Assembly (NCBI GenBank): GCA_900543475.1
Contig: UQRU01000105.1
Span: 1 to 7,358, forward strand
DNA: 7,358 bases
Origin: an uncultured Eubacteriales bacterium
Lineage (GTDB): Bacteria > Bacillota > Clostridia > Christensenellales > CAG-138
Direction of reading: 5' to 3'
The notes under the pieces are model-generated. The model was not told where the DNA came from. It ran no database searches and was given only the letters and a program-made list of their open reading frames with translations. Below, piece after piece: positions 4,872-7,358 of the stretch. Every line of letters begins with the position of its first letter. Position 1 is the stretch's first letter. The position numbers were made by a program, and so were the translations under genes.

Positions 4872-6955
4872 TGGGCGTCCACCTCCTCCTGATATAGGGC
4901 GGGACGGCGGAAATAGCGGAACCCGCTGGACCAGGCCTCCGTGACCACCACGCCGTTTTCTTTGGATGAACAATGCACGATCATGTACTGGCCATCCTGG
5001 GTCTTGTTGAGCACAATGCCCACATGGTTGATGTCCACGCTGCTAGGCTTGGCCCGGAAGGCCAGGTCGCCGGGCTGGGCCTCGTCCCAACCCAGGGAGG
5101 TGGAGCGGGCCCACTGGTTGGCGCTGCCGTTGCCGATGGCCTCCAATACCGCCGGGTCTCCGATGGCGTTGATAAAGGTCCAGGCCACAAACCCGCTGCA
5201 ATCCAAGCCGTAGTTGCGCACCTTGCCGGTGGTGACGCTGCCCTCGCTGGTGACCCGCCGGGGAATGCCCCATAAGGGATTCCAGCCCATTTCATTATAT
5301 TTGCCGCCCCAGAAATAGCTCACCTTCCCCACCAGGGAGCTGGCGGTCATGACGATGGCTTCCCGCTGCACATCCAGCCCTTCCGGCAGGGAATCCCGAA
5401 TGGCCTGGGCTTCCTCCTCGCTCATGTCGTCAAAGCTGGTATCTCCGGTCAGGGAGGCAAATACCTTGAGAAATTCCGGCTGCATCAGCTCTTCCAGCAC
5501 CATTTCCCGGTCCGCGTCCCAGCCGTAATGCCGGGCCATTTCGCTGGCGGACCGAGGCGTTAGCATCACCCGGAGGATATCCCCCTCCTGATGGTAGGTA
5601 AGCTGGTTCATATCCCAAAATACATACGCCAACCCGGCAAGGTCGATCTTCCGCAGGTTCATCAGATCCAGGGGCTGGGCCACATCCAAGCTCTCCGAGG
5701 CCACGAATACCGCCAGAATATCCGACCAATTGCTGATGTGCAAGCTCTGCATGGGGGTATAATCCTGCTCCCCCACCGGGTAATAATAAGCCTCCGCCGC
5801 ATCCGCTTCCGCCATGGCGGCATCCATGCCGCTATCGTCCACCAGGTTGGGGGTATAGGCCACCAGCTCCAGGGTCATGTCCGGAAACACGGTTTGCAGC
5901 ATGTGGATCCGGGCCTGCAATTGGCTGGTAAGGTCCATCATCTGCACTTGCAGCTTTTCATAGATCTCGTTCCGATACTGAAGATACCGGGCATAACGCT
6001 CGTTGCTGTCCCCGCTGAGCCGGCGTTGGGCCCGCTCCCAGTCCTTGTATTCCTCCTCGGTAAGCACCCGCACCGTGCGTTCCTGGGTAAATAATTCCCC
6101 GGTCACCGGGTGGATGGCCCCGATGACCACCGTATAGGTGCCCGCCCGGTTTACCATAAACCCCGAACGGTCATATACGCCGTATTCCACGGTATCCCCA
6201 TTCTCATCCACGGCCTTGACGTCCTTGAGCAGGTCGTATTCCCCGCCCACCTTCAGCACCAGTTCCCCGGCCATGATGGTGACCTTGTATTTTTCCTGAT
6301 CCGGGCTTTTGTACACATGCACCACCCGGGTCAAGGTATATACCTGCCCGGTTACCGGATGCACCGCTTGATACCGCAGGGTATAGTCGCCCACCTGGCG
6401 GCCGTTGAACCCGCCGTCGTCCACCAGCTTTACTGCCACCGGGTTCCCCAACTCATCCACTGCGGCGATCCCTTGCATAGGATCAAATTCCCTCCCCAAA
6501 ATCAGCTGCACATCCTCCCCCGACAACTTTACGCCCGGTACCGGCGTAGGAGTGGGAGATGGAATAGGCGTTGGGGTAAGAACCGGGGTCGGGGTCAACT
6601 CGGGAGACGGGGTAGGGCTTTGACCCGGCGTCATGCTGGGGGTAGCGCTGGGCAAAGAATCCGGCGTGGGGGTAGGGGTGGCCGGCCCTTCCGGGGTGCC
6701 GCCCGGCTCCAGGGTGCCGCCTGGGTCCGGGGTATTCCCTGTATCAGGGGTGCCGGTAGGCGTTTCGCCTCCCGTTGGGTCGCCTGGGGTAGGCTCCGTG
6801 CCCTGGGGCACAGTATCCGGGGTGGGGGCCGAATCCTCCTGGGCCCCCTCGCCGCTGCCAGCCGCCCCTTGCGCCATTGCCTGCATGGGCATGAGCAAAA
6901 ACTGCATGGCTAGCAGCAGGGCCAGGATGGAAATTAGCCGGTGCTTTTTCATCAT
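4868..6955 (-). CDS. Secreted NlpC/P60 peptidoglycan hydrolase with Ig-like domains, 695 aa
   Basis: This is a secreted cysteine endopeptidase expected to cut stem peptides of peptidoglycan. Residues 1-28 are a signal peptide ending AMA/Q. Residues 31-140 are a Thr/Pro/Gly linker. Two Ig-like repeats of the DUF5011 type follow (about 142-215 and 222-298), each with the motif HPVTG (199-203 and 282-286). A charged coiled-coil region lies at about 303-355, then an unassigned alpha/beta segment to about 535. The C-terminal NlpC/P60 domain (about 538-686) has SYFWGGKY, the nucleophile Cys586 in LDCSGFVAW, His644 in INHVGIVL, and His661 in YMIVHCSS, which makes a complete triad. The start at 6955 has GGAGG nine bases upstream and places the signal peptide at the N-terminus. 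The frame extends to an ATG at 7021, but that lies in the -10 box. It is the first gene of the operon with the membrane protein downstream. The substrate cannot be read from the sequence. Confidence 0.93.
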   Translation of the reverse strand: MMKKHRLISILALLLAMQFLLMPMQAMAQGAAGSGEGAQEDSAPTPDTVPQGTEPTPGDPTGGETPTGTPDTGNTPDPGGTLEPGGTPEGPATPTPTPDSLPSATPSMTPGQSPTPSPELTPTPVLTPTPIPSPTPTPVPGVKLSGEDVQLILGREFDPMQGIAAVDELGNPVAVKLVDDGGFNGRQVGDYTLRYQAVHPVTGQVYTLTRVVHVYKSPDQEKYKVTIMAGELVLKVGGEYDLLKDVKAVDENGDTVEYGVYDRSGFMVNRAGTYTVVIGAIHPVTGELFTQERTVRVLTEEEYKDWERAQRRLSGDSNERYARYLQYRNEIYEKLQVQMMDLTSQLQARIHMLQTVFPDMTLELVAYTPNLVDDSGMDAAMAEADAAEAYYYPVGEQDYTPMQSLHISNWSDILAVFVASESLDVAQPLDLMNLRKIDLAGLAYVFWDMNQLTYHQEGDILRVMLTPRSASEMARHYGWDADREMVLEELMQPEFLKVFASLTGDTSFDDMSEEEAQAIRDSLPEGLDVQREAIVMTASSLVGKVSYFWGGKYNEMGWNPLWGIPRRVTSEGSVTTGKVRNYGLDCSGFVAWTFINAIGDPAVLEAIGNGSANQWARSTSLGWDEAQPGDLAFRAKPSSVDINHVGIVLNKTQDGQYMIVHCSSKENGVVVTEAWSSGFRYFRRPALYQEEVDAQ

Positions 6956-7019
6956 TTGTATCCGCCTCCAAGCAGGCGCCCCCAATAGGTTGCCCGCTGT
7001 CATTTTTTTCCTTATTTTC

Positions 7020-7048
7020 ATTATAGCATCTGCCCCTTTTTCCCGAAA
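7020..7048 (-). promoter_or_regulatory. Extended -10 promoter of the NlpC/P60 operon
   Basis: The minus strand has a perfect TATAAT (7020-7025) preceded by TGC, the TG-extended -10. The -35 position (7043-7048, TTTCGG, 17 bp away) is poor, as is common with extended -10 promoters. Transcription should start near 7012, giving a leader of about 57 nt. Confidence 0.7.
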
Positions 7049-7178
7049 GGGCCTACATAAAACCTTAAAAATTATTCACAAACGGCTTTAGAATCCCGTC
7101 CCTTTTCCTGCGCTCCGTTCCTGCCGGCGGGGCATGGGGCGGAACAGCGCGGTCATTTGGCCTTTGGGGAGCTTCCAG

Positions 7179-7321
7179 GGCCCAGGGGGGGCGGCGGCAG
7201 GGCGCGAAGCGCCCGGAAAAGCGGGAACCGGAGGCGCTGCCTCCGGCTCCCGCTTTTTGTTTGGCAGGCGGGGCGGCTTATTGGGCCGCCCCGCCGCCAA
7301 ACGCCGCCGCCCCCCTGGGCC
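7179..7321 (-). repeat. Multi-arm palindromic GC element, copy 2 (inverted relative to copy 1)
   Basis: This is the main content of the 403-base gene-free stretch 6956-7358. The outer stem is 7186-7198 with 7303-7315, extended outward by CCCA/TGGG with one bulged G. Arm C is GGGCGC/GCGCCC at 7200-7214 with loop GAA on the plus strand. Arm B is 7217-7235 with 7239-7257, 18 bp with a single A/C mismatch at 7227/7247, which becomes a G-U pair in a minus-strand RNA. Arm A is GTTTGGC (7259-7265) with GCCAAAC (7296-7302), a bulge at 7266, and an 11-bp stem 7267-7277/7285-7295. Read on the minus strand, the order of parts equals copy 1 on the plus strand. I reject the reading frame across it. Confidence 0.8.
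7217..7262 (+). terminator. Arm B of copy 2 with flanking A and T tracts (possible terminator)
   Basis: An 18-bp GC-rich stem is followed on the plus strand by TTTTTGTTT and preceded by AAAA. On the plus strand it has the form of a strong intrinsic terminator, and on the minus strand a weaker one (TTTTCC). No plus-strand gene ends here, so its use is uncertain; it could insulate the operon from the gene to the right. Confidence 0.4.
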
Positions 7322-7358
7322 GCGTCGGGCTTCCCCCCTTCCCCGGGGTCGCCGGCGT

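Noticed and set aside
6955..7021. ATG at 7021 or 7003 as start of the NlpC/P60 gene
   Set aside because: 7021 lies in the -10 hexamer. 7003 has only a weak AAGGA and would extend the signal peptide by 16 residues. The ATG at 6955 follows GGAGG.
7088..7300. 70-codon frame rich in Pro/Ala/Arg at the right end
   Set aside because: It runs through copy 2 of the palindromic element; composition and lack of a ribosome binding site mark it as spurious.
3981..7321. Composite transposon bounded by the two inverted palindromic copies
   Set aside because: There is no transposase or recombinase between them, and both copies look like independent intergenic elements. I keep this only as a remote possibility.
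1..7358. CRISPR array, tRNA or rRNA genes
   Set aside because: No regularly spaced identical repeats, cloverleaf pattern or rRNA-like stretch is visible.

Overview
The window looks like a piece of a high-GC Clostridia (Firmicutes) chromosome, probably from a gut anaerobe of the Oscillospiraceae type. This is inferred from strong AGGAGG ribosome binding sites, sigma-A promoters with TG-extended -10 boxes, Gram-positive surface proteins, and the DUF5655 and XRE/membrane-protein families that are common there. No taxonomic search was possible. Every gene I accept lies on the minus strand, so transcription runs right to left.

Right part (about 4188-7025): an extended -10 promoter at 7020-7048 drives a two-gene surface operon. 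The first gene encodes a secreted 695-aa NlpC/P60 cell-wall hydrolase with a Thr/Pro linker, two Ig-like domains and a coiled coil. Its stop overlaps (ATGA) the start of a 227-aa single-pass membrane protein with an extracellular domain. The operon is followed by a highly palindromic GC-rich element (3981-4134). A second, inverted copy (7179-7321) lies upstream of the operon.

Middle part (about 1379-3975): two tandem 1.3-kb copies of an unrecognised lipoprotein gene, each behind a nearly identical leader of about 115 bp. The downstream copy (1379-2548) is intact. The upstream copy (2694-3859) has a 2-nt frameshift in a TA tract. The copies are mosaics of near-identical and strongly diverged blocks, as expected for surface proteins that diversify by recombination.

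Left part (about 1-1312): a DUF5655 gene with its own promoter, then a small operon of a DUF3796-like membrane protein and an overlapping XRE repressor. The promoter of that operon carries a 10-bp inverted repeat over its -10 box and is probably autoregulated. The left 165 bases hold only hairpins.

The most unusual content is the pair of multi-arm palindromic elements. They share a fixed skeleton (outer stem, GTTTGGC/GCCAAAC stem with a bulged T, A5 joint, GCGAAGC mini-hairpin), while the distal parts of two arms differ in sequence but remain base-paired.
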